A stretch of 32,656 nucleotides of DNA, taken from assembly GCA_002383325.1 (NCBI GenBank), contig DFYJ01000138.1, positions 42,501-75,156 of the forward strand. The letters are read 5' to 3'. Position numbers and translations under genes: made by a program. The notes beneath the pieces are model-generated. The model saw only the letters and a list, made by a program, of their open reading frames with translations, was not told where the DNA came from and ran no database searches. How positions within the stretch are numbered: the first letter of the stretch is position 1; the number at the start of each line of letters is the position of its first letter. Below are positions 1-8,693 of this stretch, piece by piece. The stretch comes from Candidatus Aminicenantes bacterium UBA4085 (GTDB taxonomy: Bacteria; Acidobacteriota; Aminicenantia; Aminicenantales; UBA4085).

Positions 1-1062
1 GCCGACCGCCAGCCCGAGTTCACCCAGATCGACATCGAGATGAGTTTCATCGAGCGAGAGGAGTTCTTCGCCCTCAACGAGGGCCTGATGGAGGCCGTCT
101 TTGCCCTGGCCGGCCGCGCCGTCTCCCGCCCCTTCCCCCGCCTGACCTACGCCGAGGCCATGGAAAGATACGGCTCGGACAAGCCGGATCTGCGCGTCCC
201 CCTGGCCATGAAGGATCTGACCGAGATCGGCCGTGGCCTCGAATCCGATCTCCTCAAGGCCGTCTTCGCCGCCGGCGGCGAGCTCAAAGGCCTGCTCGTC
301 CCCGGCGCCGGCTCCCTCTCCCGCGGCCAGCTCGACAAGCTGGGCGAGAAGGCCAAATCCCTCGGGGCCAAGGGCCTCTTCTGGATCAAGCATCAGGACG
401 GCTGGAAGGCCGGCCTCAAGCTGGCCGAATCCGAGTACGAGGCGATCTGGTCCGCCCTCGGCGGCGGCCCGGCCGACCTGGCCCTCCTCGTCGCCGACAA
501 GCGCGGGACGGCCCTCAAGGCCCTGGGCGAGATCCGCCGCACCTGGCCGGTCGACGAGTCTCTCAAGAAGGGCGCCCTGGCCTTCGCCTGGATCACCGAC
601 TTCCCGCTTTTCGAATGGAGCGAGGAGGAGAAGCGCCATGTCTCCATGCACCACCCCTTCACTTCGCCGGCCGAGGAAGACCTGCCTTTCCTCGAGACAG
701 AGCCCGGCCGCGTCCGGGCCAAGGCCTACGACATGATCCTCAATGGGGTCGAGGTCGGCGGCGGCTCGATTCGTATCCACGAGATGGACGTCCAGCGCCG
801 CATCTTCAAGGCCTTGGGACTGACCGAGGCCGAGACCGAGGCCAAATTCGGCTATTTCCTGGAAGCCCTCGGCAGCGGCGCCCCGCCCCACGGCGGCATC
901 GCCTTCGGCTTCGATCGGCTGGTGATGCTCCTGGCCGGCGAGGAGTCCATCCGCGAGGTCATTCCCTTCCCCAAGACGACCTCGGCCATGGATCTCATGA
1001 CCGGTTCGCCCTCCGACGTGGACGAGCGCCAGCTGACCGAACTGGGCCTCAAGCTGAAGTGA
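1..1062 (+). CDS. aspS: Aspartyl-tRNA synthetase, C-terminal part (5' truncated)
   Basis: The enzyme charges tRNA(Asp), or tRNA(Asp) and tRNA(Asn) in non-discriminating forms, with aspartate in the cytoplasm. The reading frame is open from base 1 and begins with ADRQPEFTQIDIEMSF, the conserved class II motif 2 region, so the anticodon-binding domain and motif 1 lie outside the window. Next comes the GAD insertion that marks bacterial-type AspRS, roughly the next 250 residues. Motif 3 is clear near the end (GIAFGFDRLVMLLAG, followed by SIREVIPFPK), and the tail PSDVDERQLTELGLKLK is family-typical. The internal ATG at 40 is not the start. A small membrane-protein gene follows after 23 bp, probably in the same transcript. 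Whether it also charges tRNA(Asn) cannot be judged from this part. The identification is firm. Confidence 0.96.
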   Translation, partial: ADRQPEFTQIDIEMSFIEREEFFALNEGLMEAVFALAGRAVSRPFPRLTYAEAMERYGSDKPDLRVPLAMKDLTEIGRGLESDLLKAVFAAGGELKGLLVPGAGSLSRGQLDKLGEKAKSLGAKGLFWIKHQDGWKAGLKLAESEYEAIWSALGGGPADLALLVADKRGTALKALGEIRRTWPVDESLKKGALAFAWITDFPLFEWSEEEKRHVSMHHPFTSPAEEDLPFLETEPGRVRAKAYDMILNGVEVGGGSIRIHEMDVQRRIFKALGLTEAETEAKFGYFLEALGSGAPPHGGIAFGFDRLVMLLAGEESIREVIPFPKTTSAMDLMTGSPSDVDERQLTELGLKLK

Positions 1063-1085
1063 CCAATTGGAGTTAAGGGGTAAAC

Positions 1086-1382
1086 ATGGGCGCCGAACAC
1101 ATCATCAGCCAACAGAACAATCTCATCCGCAAGTTCAAGAAAGCCGATGCCGCCGACCCGGCCGCGGCCAGGCGGCTGGACGAGTTCCGGGTTCGCGACA
1201 ACCGCATCTTCCGCGGCCTGGTGCGGCGCGGGGTCTTCGTGGAGGCCGGCGAGGGCCGCTATTATATCGACCTGGATCAAGCCGCCGAATTTAAAAGCCT
1301 CCGCCGCAGGATCGCCTTCTACGTCGGACTGGCAATCGTCCTCCTGGCGCTCATCCTTTTCCTGACGGGGAATTTTAAGTAG
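1086..1382 (+). CDS. Small single-pass membrane protein, function unknown
   Basis: A 98-residue protein I do not recognise. Residues 1-75 are hydrophilic and charged, with a basic stretch near 15-35. The C-terminus (about residues 76-95, FYVGLAIVLLALILFLTG) is one strong transmembrane helix, so the protein looks tail-anchored with the soluble part in the cytoplasm. The middle (VRDNRIFRGLVRRGVFVEAG, then YYIDLDQAA) resembles a small winged-helix wing that reads 'gene regulation or anchoring', but this is only a resemblance. The start is supported by the purine-rich AAGGGGTAAAC just upstream. It sits 23 bp after aspS and converges on the kinase-like gene, separated by 64 bp holding a weak GGCC-TAAA-GGCC hairpin. 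The coding call is supported by G/C-rich third positions. Confidence 0.75.
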   Translation: MGAEHIISQQNNLIRKFKKADAADPAAARRLDEFRVRDNRIFRGLVRRGVFVEAGEGRYYIDLDQAAEFKSLRRRIAFYVGLAIVLLALILFLTGNFK

Positions 1383-1446
1383 TCGGGATCGGGGCCTAAA
1401 GGCCGATGGAAGGCGCCCGCTGGGGGATGCCGATCGCAGGCTGAGC

Positions 1447-4032
1447 TCAGCGCACGGGCCGGGTCTCGACCACGGCGGCGCCGATCAGTCCCAAGACGCC
1501 GAACAGCAGCAGGAACTGAACGCTTTCCTTAAGCATAGCCAGCCAAAGAGGGCCGGCGGCCTGGGGGACGGGCCCGAAGCCCGCCGGCCAGAGCTCGGAG
1601 AACGGCGCCAGGCCGTAGACAAGCCCCGCCAGAGCCCCCGCCGCCATGCCCCAGATGATACGCCTCCCGGAGGTCATCGCTCCGGCCGTCCGGGCCGTAA
1701 GCGCTCCGGCCAGCAGAGGGATCCAGATCGCCGCCCACCAGTATCGCCCGAATGAGGGGTTCCCGCCCGCCGCCCGGACCCAGGCCCAGCCGAGCCCGCC
1801 CAGCAGGGCCGCCGCGCCCGCCGCGATCGGCAGAATCGTCCAGCGCCGGGTCTGCTTCCCGACCCGCCTCTCCGCCCGCTCCCGGACGCGCCGGCGCACG
1901 GTCAGGGGCTTGTTGTAGAACAGATCGAAGACGAAGTGCTCCAGCCAGGCCCCCCGCTCGCCGAAGACCGGCACCTTGTGGACGGCCTCGTTGGCCCAGT
2001 GCCCGGCCATGAAGCGGGCCAGGTCGGGATAGCGGTAGGCCATCTGGAGGGGGAAGGCCAGGTAGCCGACCATTTTCAGGAAGGAGACGCCGAAGGCGAT
2101 GTTGTAGTCCTTGAAGTTGCGTTCCTTGATCATCAGGCCGATGACATAGAAGCCGCGGACGAGCGAGCCCGGCGAGATCGGCAGCAGGTTGAGGGCCCCG
2201 ATGATGAGCCCCGCCCGCAGGGTGGCCTGCTGCCAGCCGAGGCCTGGGTGAGCCAGGACATAGACGACGGCCGTGGTCAGAAAGACCGTCTCGGAAAGAA
2301 ACAGTGTGGCCAGGTGGACGGCCAGGCTCTTGAGATATTTCTGGATGTAGGGTTCCTTAACCTGGCCGGCGATGCGCCGCTCCTCGGCTTCGCCCAGGAA
2401 GCCGCTCCGGCGCCCCTGAGCCAGCATGTCCAGCAGCCAGCGTTCACGCTCCTCCGGCCGCACCAGCAGGCGGACGGGCTGGATGAACATCGCCCGCAGG
2501 CGCTCCCGGAACACGGACTTGTCGGTGAAGAAACGGTGGAAGCCGGGCGGGAGCCAGGCCAGCGGCAGGTTGAGGTAGTAGAGCGCCGGGCGGCCGGCGA
2601 TGGTCAAAGCCCTCTCTTCCGAAGCCCGGCCGGCCCGCATCCAGCGGACCATGGCCTCGGCGATGCGCCCCCGCCCGGCCCGAAGGAAGTAGCGCGGGCT
2701 GATCAGCATCCGGCCGGCGTGCCGCCGCAAGTCGGCCCGACCCCACAGGGTTCGAAGACCGGGAGCCATGAAGAGCGCGGGGATCGCCAGCAGCCAGAGA
2801 AGATTTTTATCGAAGATGGCCAGGAGGACGGGAGCGGGAAACAGCCAAGGCAGAAACCCCAGGAACAAGAAGAGGATGGAGCGCAGAGACCCGCGCTCGA
2901 GGCGGGACGAGGTCCGTTCATCCGCGATCCCGCGGACCCGCCAGCTCTCCCGGAAGCCGTGCATGACCGCCCGCCGCAGCCGCCCGCCGAAGAGCCTGAC
3001 GTGGTGGTAGGTGATGTCGGGCAGCGAATCGCGGTAAGCCTTGTCCTCCCGCTCAAGTTCCTCCAAGGCCTCCCCCAAATCCGCGAAGGCGGGGCCATGG
3101 GCTTCGACGAAGCGGCGCAATTGCGGCAGGCTGCCTTTGTCGAACTGGACCAGCCGGCCGCGGCCCAAGCCGCGGAGAATCAGCTTGACGTCGGCCGGAC
3201 ACTGCGGCAGGAAGGGCAGCAGGGCCATGCCGGCCCGGAAGTCCACCGCCGTCAGCCCGGCTTCCGGGTCGGGGTCGCTGGCCAGGCGCTTCATGGCATT
3301 GGGCTGGCTCTTGAGCGACCACCACTCATACTGGCGGGCCAGCTCAACGGCTCCCAGGCGGTGCATCATGCCGACCAGGCGGTGCATGAACTCGCGCTTG
3401 GCTCGGTATTCGACCGAGCCGAGCCCGTCCCCGGGCCGTCCGGGCTTCCAGCGGCGGCAGGCGTCGAGGTTGTCGTCCACTTCGAACTGCCACATCCGGC
3501 CATCGACCCATTCGCTCAGCTCGCCGCAGCTTCCCAGCCGGGCGTCGAGGATCGTCCCGATGACGTCGACCACGGCGTCGGCCCGGCCGAATTCGACTTC
3601 GGCCGCCCGCCGGATCATCTTCTGCCAGAGGGCCTGCGAGCGTCCCGCGGCGGCCAGCGCCTGGAGCGAGAAGGGCGCCTGGAAGCCCAGCCGGTAGAGG
3701 AAGTCGCGGATGCGCCGGCCGGCGCCGGACGGCGGAACCAGGATCTTCAGGGCGTAGACCCCGTCCCGGGTCAGCCCGGCGACCGTCCCGGCCGCGGGCT
3801 CCGACGACAAGAGCCGGACTTTATAAACCTGGCCGGCATAGCCGCCGCCGACGAACCGGATGATCTCCAGCCGGACCCTTGCCCGGCCGTCCGGGACGAT
3901 CCCGCGAAGCTCGTATTCCAGAGCCGTCCCCGGCTCGTAGCGCTTGAGACGCATGGGCCGGTGGAGGCGCTGTTCCTCAAAGGCTTTTTCCAGGGCCGGG
4001 ACGGCCGCGGCGGAATAGTCGGCTTGTCTCAT
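1447..4032 (-). CDS. Kinase-like domain fused to a multi-pass membrane domain
   Basis: An 861-residue protein of unknown function. Residues 40-300 resemble a protein-kinase-like fold: a glycine-rich loop (RFVGGGYAGQVYKV, about 59-72), a VAIK-type lysine (YALKIL, Lys96), a hinge-like ELSEWVDGRMW (171-181) and a DFG-like VDFRAG (263-268). The expected catalytic-loop Asp is not evident (YEWWSLKSQPNAM, about 235-247), so it may be a pseudokinase or a distant family. From about residue 385 there are hydrophobic helices: two or three near 385-435, several near 565-680 and four near the C-terminus. One loop, LLPISPGSLVRGFYVIG, recalls the LPISPGG motif of flippase-like LPG-synthase membrane domains. 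It starts at ATG 4032, diverges from the exported hydrolase gene at 4141, and ends convergent with the small membrane gene. The kinase relationship is inference. Confidence 0.8.
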   Translation of the reverse strand: MRQADYSAAAVPALEKAFEEQRLHRPMRLKRYEPGTALEYELRGIVPDGRARVRLEIIRFVGGGYAGQVYKVRLLSSEPAAGTVAGLTRDGVYALKILVPPSGAGRRIRDFLYRLGFQAPFSLQALAAAGRSQALWQKMIRRAAEVEFGRADAVVDVIGTILDARLGSCGELSEWVDGRMWQFEVDDNLDACRRWKPGRPGDGLGSVEYRAKREFMHRLVGMMHRLGAVELARQYEWWSLKSQPNAMKRLASDPDPEAGLTAVDFRAGMALLPFLPQCPADVKLILRGLGRGRLVQFDKGSLPQLRRFVEAHGPAFADLGEALEELEREDKAYRDSLPDITYHHVRLFGGRLRRAVMHGFRESWRVRGIADERTSSRLERGSLRSILFLFLGFLPWLFPAPVLLAIFDKNLLWLLAIPALFMAPGLRTLWGRADLRRHAGRMLISPRYFLRAGRGRIAEAMVRWMRAGRASEERALTIAGRPALYYLNLPLAWLPPGFHRFFTDKSVFRERLRAMFIQPVRLLVRPEERERWLLDMLAQGRRSGFLGEAEERRIAGQVKEPYIQKYLKSLAVHLATLFLSETVFLTTAVVYVLAHPGLGWQQATLRAGLIIGALNLLPISPGSLVRGFYVIGLMIKERNFKDYNIAFGVSFLKMVGYLAFPLQMAYRYPDLARFMAGHWANEAVHKVPVFGERGAWLEHFVFDLFYNKPLTVRRRVRERAERRVGKQTRRWTILPIAAGAAALLGGLGWAWVRAAGGNPSFGRYWWAAIWIPLLAGALTARTAGAMTSGRRIIWGMAAGALAGLVYGLAPFSELWPAGFGPVPQAAGPLWLAMLKESVQFLLLFGVLGLIGAAVVETRPVR

Positions 4033-4140
4033 GCGATGGTCTTTTTCCCGTGGTTCCCCTGGCGTTTTACCATAAATGGGAGCCCGGGGAAAGCGAGGGG
4101 AGCGATTGCGGCCGGGCCGCGCTTATGGAACAATGCCGGC

Positions 4141-6999
4141 ATGCGCGCAGGCAAGATCGTCGGACTCGTTTTCCTGGCAGCGGCCCTCCTCCCGAACGCC
4201 CCGGCCTTCGGGGCGATCGGCCGATCCGCGGGGAGCGCGAAGATGTCGCTCACCTCGGGGACTCTTGGGACTCCCGGCGGCGGGGAGACCGCCGGATTGA
4301 AGTCGCTGCGGCTCTCGGGGCCCAAGGACTCGGAATCCGCCGTGGCCGGACTCATCATGGCCGACGGCTCGGAGATCCGGCCGGCCGCGCCGCTCCCGCT
4401 TTTCACCCTGCTTGTGGACGGCAGCTTGATGACGGCGGCCGCGCTTCCCGCCGGTCTCGCCATGGCGGTGACGCCGGAAACTGGATTCGCGCCTGGAGCC
4501 AAACTGGCCCTCGTCATCCGCAATGCTTCCGCGTCCAAGATCAAGCTCGAAAATCTTGTTCCGCTGGGTGAGGCTCACGACCAGACTTATATCACGGCCG
4601 GCCTGCCCAATGTGGAGCCGCATACCCTCGATCGGACCCAGCTCTTCCGGCCCGGAATGAAGCCGGTCGGGGTCGTCCTGCCCGACAACGCCTGGCACAT
4701 GGGTTTTGCAACGGTCGAGGCGGCTCCCGGCGCGGCCCTGACGGCGATCGCCCGGCGGGTCAAGACCGACAAGGCCGAGCGGACCCGCTGGGCGACGATC
4801 CTCGAGCCCGGCGGCTCGGTCGAGTACGCCCTGTATTTCGAGGCCCACCAGGGAGGCTGGCGGCGGGGCCTTGAGATCATGTTCCGCGAGCGCTTCCTCT
4901 ATGACCTCCCCGTCTTCGATCAGGCCCTTTTCCGGCGGGCCGATCTGTCCTGGGTCCGGCGGGCCTACCTCATGGTCCTGCAATTCGCCTGGGACCACGT
5001 CTACTACGATCGGGAGGCGGGCCGCTACGCCTACGACCGGACCCTGACCGCCTGGAACAAGCTCCTCGGTCCCATCGACATCTACACCATTTGGCCGACC
5101 TGGCCGCGCCTGGGTTTGGACGAGCGCAACCAGTGGGACATGTATCGCGACCTGCCGGGCGGACTGGCCGAGCTGCGGCGCCAGGTCGACCTGGCCCACG
5201 CCCAGGGCAAAAAGTACTTCATCTCCTACAACCCCTGGGACGAGAGCACCCGGCACGAGGATCACATCGCCGGCATGGAGGACATGCTCCGGACCCTGGA
5301 CGCGGACGGCGTCGTGCTCGACACCCGCGGCGAGAGCAGCCGCGAGTTCCAGGCCGCGGCCGACCGGGTCAAGCCCGGCATCATCATGTACAGCGAGGGC
5401 ATGGCCGTACCCAAGGACATGCCCGGCATCGTCTCGGGGCGCGTCCACGACGCGCTTTACATGCCGCCGCCGCTGAACTTGAACAAGTTCATCAAGCCCG
5501 ACTTCGCCATCTTCCGGGTTCTGCAGCTGGCCGAGGGCCCCTTGCACCGCGAGGCGGCTACGGCCTTTTTTAACGGCTATGGGTGCGAGATCAACACCAT
5601 GCGTCCAGGCCGCCCCGACTGGATCGAGGAGGATCTGCGCTACTTGGGGCGGACGACCCGGCTGTTGCGGGAAAGCTCCACGGCCTTCCAGGATATGGCC
5701 TGGGACCCGCTGGTTCCGGTCCTGGAGGACGGCCTCTGGGCCAACCGCTGGCGGGACGGCCGCAAGACCGTCTTCACCGTCTTCAGTCTATGGCCCCAAG
5801 GGTTCAAGGGCCCCCTGATCGAGGTCGAGGTGCCGCAAGGCTCCCATCTTGTCAGCCTATGGAACCACACCGAGCTTGAGCCCGTGGAAAAGAACGGCCG
5901 GATGTACGCTCCCGCCGAGACGGCCGCCTTCGCCGCGGCGGACCTTGGGACCCGCCGGGAGGGGAGCGTCGACTGCGTGGCCGTTCTGCCGGAGATCCTT
6001 TTGGTTTCCGTCGACGGCGAAATGGTGACGATCGAAGCGCCGGGCGCGCCTGACGGGAGCCGGGTGGCCGTTTCGGCCGGGAACCCCTCTTACGCCCAAG
6101 ATCCGGCCTGGTTGGGGACGGAGCGGCGGACCATCGCCCTGCACGAGCACTTCGGCTTCCGCGAGGAGAAGTTCACCGTCCAGCTCTTTGACGGGCGGGG
6201 GGAGATCCTGGACGAGCGCGTCGTCCGCCTGCCGCTGGCCTATCCCCGCCTGATCTCCCAGGCGTCCCGGACCGTCGCCGCCAAGACGGCGCCCGCGGGC
6301 ATGGTCGAGATACCGGCCGCCTCCTTCGTCTTCAAGACGGCCGGCAATCCCGACGACGCCAATCCGATCATTCCCTATCCGGACACGGCCAAGCCGCGGA
6401 CCCTGGCCCTGCCCCGTTTTTTCATGGACCGAACGCCCGTGACCAATGCCCAGTTTGCCGCCTTCCTGGCGGCAACGAAGTACGCGCCCCAAGACGCCTC
6501 GAACTTCTTGAAGCACTGGAGCGGCGGCAAGCCGCCCGCGGGGCTGGAGGGCCACCCGGTGGTATGGGTCTCCCCGGAGGACGCCCGGGCCTATGCCCGC
6601 TGGGCCGGCAAGCGCCTGCCGACCGAAGCCGAGTGGCAGTACGCCGCCCAGGGCGGGGACGGCCGGGCCTATCCCTGGGGGCCGAAGATGGAGCCGGGCC
6701 GCTGCAACGACAAGCTCAACCGGACCACGCCGGTGGACGCCCACCCCGCCGGGGCCAGCCCCTTCGGGGTCCTCGACCTGGTCGGCAACGTCTGGCAGTT
6801 GATGGACGACGTCTACGACAACGGGGTCTACACTTACGGGATCATCCGGGGCGGCAGCCACTACGCGCCGGAGAAGAGCGTCTGGTACGTCAAGAGCGGC
6901 CCTCTGCCCGTGGATCGCGTCCAGATCCTCCTGCTCGCGGCGCCGGGCCTGGATCGCAGCTCGACCGTCGGCTTCCGCTGCGTCAAGGACGCCGACTAG
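4141..6999 (+). CDS. Exported glycoside-hydrolase-like protein with C-terminal SUMF1/FGE domain
   Basis: A 952-residue exported protein. Residues 1-27 form a signal peptide (basic MRAGK, hydrophobic core, AFG-A cleavage-like site). Residues 30-260 look like beta-rich accessory domains. Residues 270-500 resemble a TIM-barrel hydrolase: ISYNPWDEST, then DGVVLDTRGESS with Asp394, then IIMYSEGM with Glu419, placed like a nucleophile and acid/base pair, although the family is not one I can name. Residues 720-950 are a formylglycine-generating-enzyme (FGE-sulfatase/SUMF1) domain, with MVEIPAASFVFK, FFMDRTPVTNAQFAAFL, GKRLPTEAEWQYAA, DLVGNVWQ, IIRGGSHY and VGFRCVKD. Such domains usually act as carbohydrate- or protein-binding modules when the copper-binding cysteines are absent. 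I see no paired catalytic cysteines here. ATG 4141 is chosen because it begins the signal peptide; the same frame is open upstream only as an antisense shadow. The stop lies 6 bp from the next, convergent gene. Confidence 0.85.
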   Translation: MRAGKIVGLVFLAAALLPNAPAFGAIGRSAGSAKMSLTSGTLGTPGGGETAGLKSLRLSGPKDSESAVAGLIMADGSEIRPAAPLPLFTLLVDGSLMTAAALPAGLAMAVTPETGFAPGAKLALVIRNASASKIKLENLVPLGEAHDQTYITAGLPNVEPHTLDRTQLFRPGMKPVGVVLPDNAWHMGFATVEAAPGAALTAIARRVKTDKAERTRWATILEPGGSVEYALYFEAHQGGWRRGLEIMFRERFLYDLPVFDQALFRRADLSWVRRAYLMVLQFAWDHVYYDREAGRYAYDRTLTAWNKLLGPIDIYTIWPTWPRLGLDERNQWDMYRDLPGGLAELRRQVDLAHAQGKKYFISYNPWDESTRHEDHIAGMEDMLRTLDADGVVLDTRGESSREFQAAADRVKPGIIMYSEGMAVPKDMPGIVSGRVHDALYMPPPLNLNKFIKPDFAIFRVLQLAEGPLHREAATAFFNGYGCEINTMRPGRPDWIEEDLRYLGRTTRLLRESSTAFQDMAWDPLVPVLEDGLWANRWRDGRKTVFTVFSLWPQGFKGPLIEVEVPQGSHLVSLWNHTELEPVEKNGRMYAPAETAAFAAADLGTRREGSVDCVAVLPEILLVSVDGEMVTIEAPGAPDGSRVAVSAGNPSYAQDPAWLGTERRTIALHEHFGFREEKFTVQLFDGRGEILDERVVRLPLAYPRLISQASRTVAAKTAPAGMVEIPAASFVFKTAGNPDDANPIIPYPDTAKPRTLALPRFFMDRTPVTNAQFAAFLAATKYAPQDASNFLKHWSGGKPPAGLEGHPVVWVSPEDARAYARWAGKRLPTEAEWQYAAQGGDGRAYPWGPKMEPGRCNDKLNRTTPVDAHPAGASPFGVLDLVGNVWQLMDDVYDNGVYTYGIIRGGSHYAPEKSVWYVKSGPLPVDRVQILLLAAPGLDRSSTVGFRCVKDAD

Positions 7000-7005
7000 C
7001 GGCCC

Positions 7006-8577
7006 TCACTGGACGTCGGCGATGATGGCGTTGAGGATCTTCTTCGTCGTCCGGTCCTGGGCCAGGAAGACGACCCGCAGTCCCTCGCGGGCGATGCGGT
7101 GGAAGCGCTTGCCGAACTTGAAATTCGGTATCCGAGTGTAGGTCCTCTCGAACTCCGTCAGGTAGGCGTCCGCGGCCGCCTCCGAGGCGGCCAGGTCGAA
7201 CTCCGCTGTCTTGGCCTTGTCCGGTTCGACCGCCAGAAGGTCGCGCACGATCATCTTGTGATACGTGATCCCGTTGCTGCCGCGATACTCCTCTTCTCTC
7301 TGGACCAGGACGAGCAGGTAATCGGAGCCGGGAATGACGATGTCCGAGCCGAAGGCTGCCGTGACCACGTCGCCGGACTTGGCCGCGGCCAGCGTCAGCT
7401 CGACAGCCGGGGCCTCTCCTGTCTTGGGATCGATGGCCGCCTTGTACTGCAGGAACTTGTTGCCGGCCATGCCGCGGGTGCCCCCGCCGACCAGCTTGTT
7501 GTCGCCGTCGATGATCACGGTTGGCGTGTTGGCAATGCCGTAGTAGGCCTGCCTCTTCCGGGTGGCCGGGTTCATCATCGGGTCGGGGGCGGGTATCGGC
7601 AGGTGGTATTCAAGGATGGCCAGGTACTTGTCCGGGTAGGTCTCGATCAGTCCGTCGAAGGCCAGGTCAGCGCCGACGCAGGGGGGGCATTCCGAGCCCG
7701 TGAAAAGCTCGGCCAGGACGGCCTTGCCCTTCCAGTCGACCGGCGGGTCGAACTCCTCCGGTTCGTAGGGCAGCTTCTTGATCTGGGCTTTGAGGGCGTC
7801 GATGAAGCCATCCTCTTTGCCGGTCAGCTTGACGTAGAGCATCAGGGCTTTCTCGACGCCGCCCTTGGAGTTATCGGCCGCCGCCCTCAGGTAGGCCTGG
7901 AAGGCTTCCTTTTCGTCGCCCAGCCGGTAGCGGGCGTCGCCGAGGATGTCGTAGTAATCGACGTCCAGGGCCCCGCCGGCCGCCCGGTAGGCGTCCAGGG
8001 CGATGACGGCCGACCGGGGGTTGCCGGCCTCGAGCTGGGCCTTGGCCGAGACGATCAGAAAGGCGTTGGACAAGAAGATGGCGAAAGCCTTCTTTTCGTT
8101 CTCGTCGCGGATATTGATGGTGGTCTCGGGATCCCGGATCAGCTTGTCCGCGGCGTCGCTGTACTGCTGGACGCAGTCCAGAACTTTGGCTTTGTCGAAC
8201 GTCTCCGCCTTGGGGTGCTGGATGAGCTGGGAGCCGGCCCGCAGATAGGATGTGGCTCGCTGCGCACCCACGCCCTGGCCGACATAGGTCTTCTGCAGAG
8301 CCAGGACGGCGTTCAGATCCGGCGCCAGCTCGATGCGGGCGTTAAGGATGAAGGAGTCGATATCTTCCATCATCACCGAGAAGGGATAGGCGGCTTTGAG
8401 GCGATGGAACTCCTTAAGACGGGCGGCCGCGTCCTCGATCCGGCTGGCGGCCACGATCTGGTTGTATTCGGGCGGGCGTTGTCGGGTCTGGGCCAGGGGC
8501 GGTCCGGCCAAGGCCAAGAGGAAGGCCAGAACGAGGACTGGCGCTGCGGCCCCGCGGATGAGCATTCGGGATGTCAT
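7006..8577 (-). CDS. Exported thioredoxin-like protein with CPPC motif and TPR-like region
   Basis: A 523-residue exported protein. A signal peptide (about residues 1-29, hydrophobic core PVLVLAFLLALAGPPLAQ) is followed by a helical region (about 35-265) that looks like tetratricopeptide-type repeats (ALDAYRAAGG, ILGDARYRLGDEKEAFQAYLRAA). Residues 280-400 carry a thioredoxin-fold core: KAVLAELFTGSECPPCVGAD with a CPPC redox motif, then ANTPTVIIDG with the cis-Pro of the fold. A beta-rich C-terminal domain follows. It probably acts as an extracytoplasmic thiol-disulfide protein; its partner is unknown. The start at ATG 8577 has GGAGG six bases upstream, and an extended -10 box (TGG-TATAAT) lies at 8611-8616. 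It is divergent from the hydrolase-like gene at 8694 and convergent with the SUMF1-domain gene. Confidence 0.85.
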   Translation of the reverse strand: MTSRMLIRGAAAPVLVLAFLLALAGPPLAQTRQRPPEYNQIVAASRIEDAAARLKEFHRLKAAYPFSVMMEDIDSFILNARIELAPDLNAVLALQKTYVGQGVGAQRATSYLRAGSQLIQHPKAETFDKAKVLDCVQQYSDAADKLIRDPETTINIRDENEKKAFAIFLSNAFLIVSAKAQLEAGNPRSAVIALDAYRAAGGALDVDYYDILGDARYRLGDEKEAFQAYLRAAADNSKGGVEKALMLYVKLTGKEDGFIDALKAQIKKLPYEPEEFDPPVDWKGKAVLAELFTGSECPPCVGADLAFDGLIETYPDKYLAILEYHLPIPAPDPMMNPATRKRQAYYGIANTPTVIIDGDNKLVGGGTRGMAGNKFLQYKAAIDPKTGEAPAVELTLAAAKSGDVVTAAFGSDIVIPGSDYLLVLVQREEEYRGSNGITYHKMIVRDLLAVEPDKAKTAEFDLAASEAAADAYLTEFERTYTRIPNFKFGKRFHRIAREGLRVVFLAQDRTTKKILNAIIADVQ

Positions 8578-8610
8578 GAGGCGCCTCCTTCCCGGCGGCG
8601 GGAAAGCCGA

Positions 8611-8616
8611 ATTATA
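8611..8616 (-). promoter_or_regulatory. Extended -10 promoter for the CPPC protein gene
   Basis: On the minus strand this reads TATAAT, a perfect -10 box, preceded by TGG (extended -10). No good -35 is visible at 16-18 bp. It lies 34 bp before the start codon at 8577, in the 116-bp divergent spacer shared with the promoter at 8656-8684. Confidence 0.5.
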
Positions 8617-8655
8617 CCATCATCGTCGGAAATCGGCACCGCGGGCCCGTTTCGG

Positions 8656-8684
8656 TTGACTTCCCCGGCGGCGGAATCTAGGAT
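8656..8684 (+). promoter_or_regulatory. Sigma-70-type promoter, almost leaderless
   Basis: TTGACT (8656-8661), a 17-bp spacer and TAGGAT (8679-8684) fit a sigma-70 promoter. The start codon at 8694 is only 9 bp past the -10 box, so the predicted transcript would have little or no leader. No ribosome binding site is seen before the ATG, which agrees with this. Confidence 0.5.
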
Positions 8685-8693
8685 GGGGCCGCC

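Noticed and set aside
1383..1446. GGCC-TAAA-GGCC hairpin between two converging genes
   Set aside because: The stem is short and no T-run follows on either strand, so a terminator call is not supported.
1936..4140. Long plus-strand open frame continuing upstream of the SUMF1-domain gene
   Set aside because: It is antisense to the kinase-like gene, lacks domains, and is open only because of G+C-rich codon bias; the real gene begins with a signal peptide at 4141.
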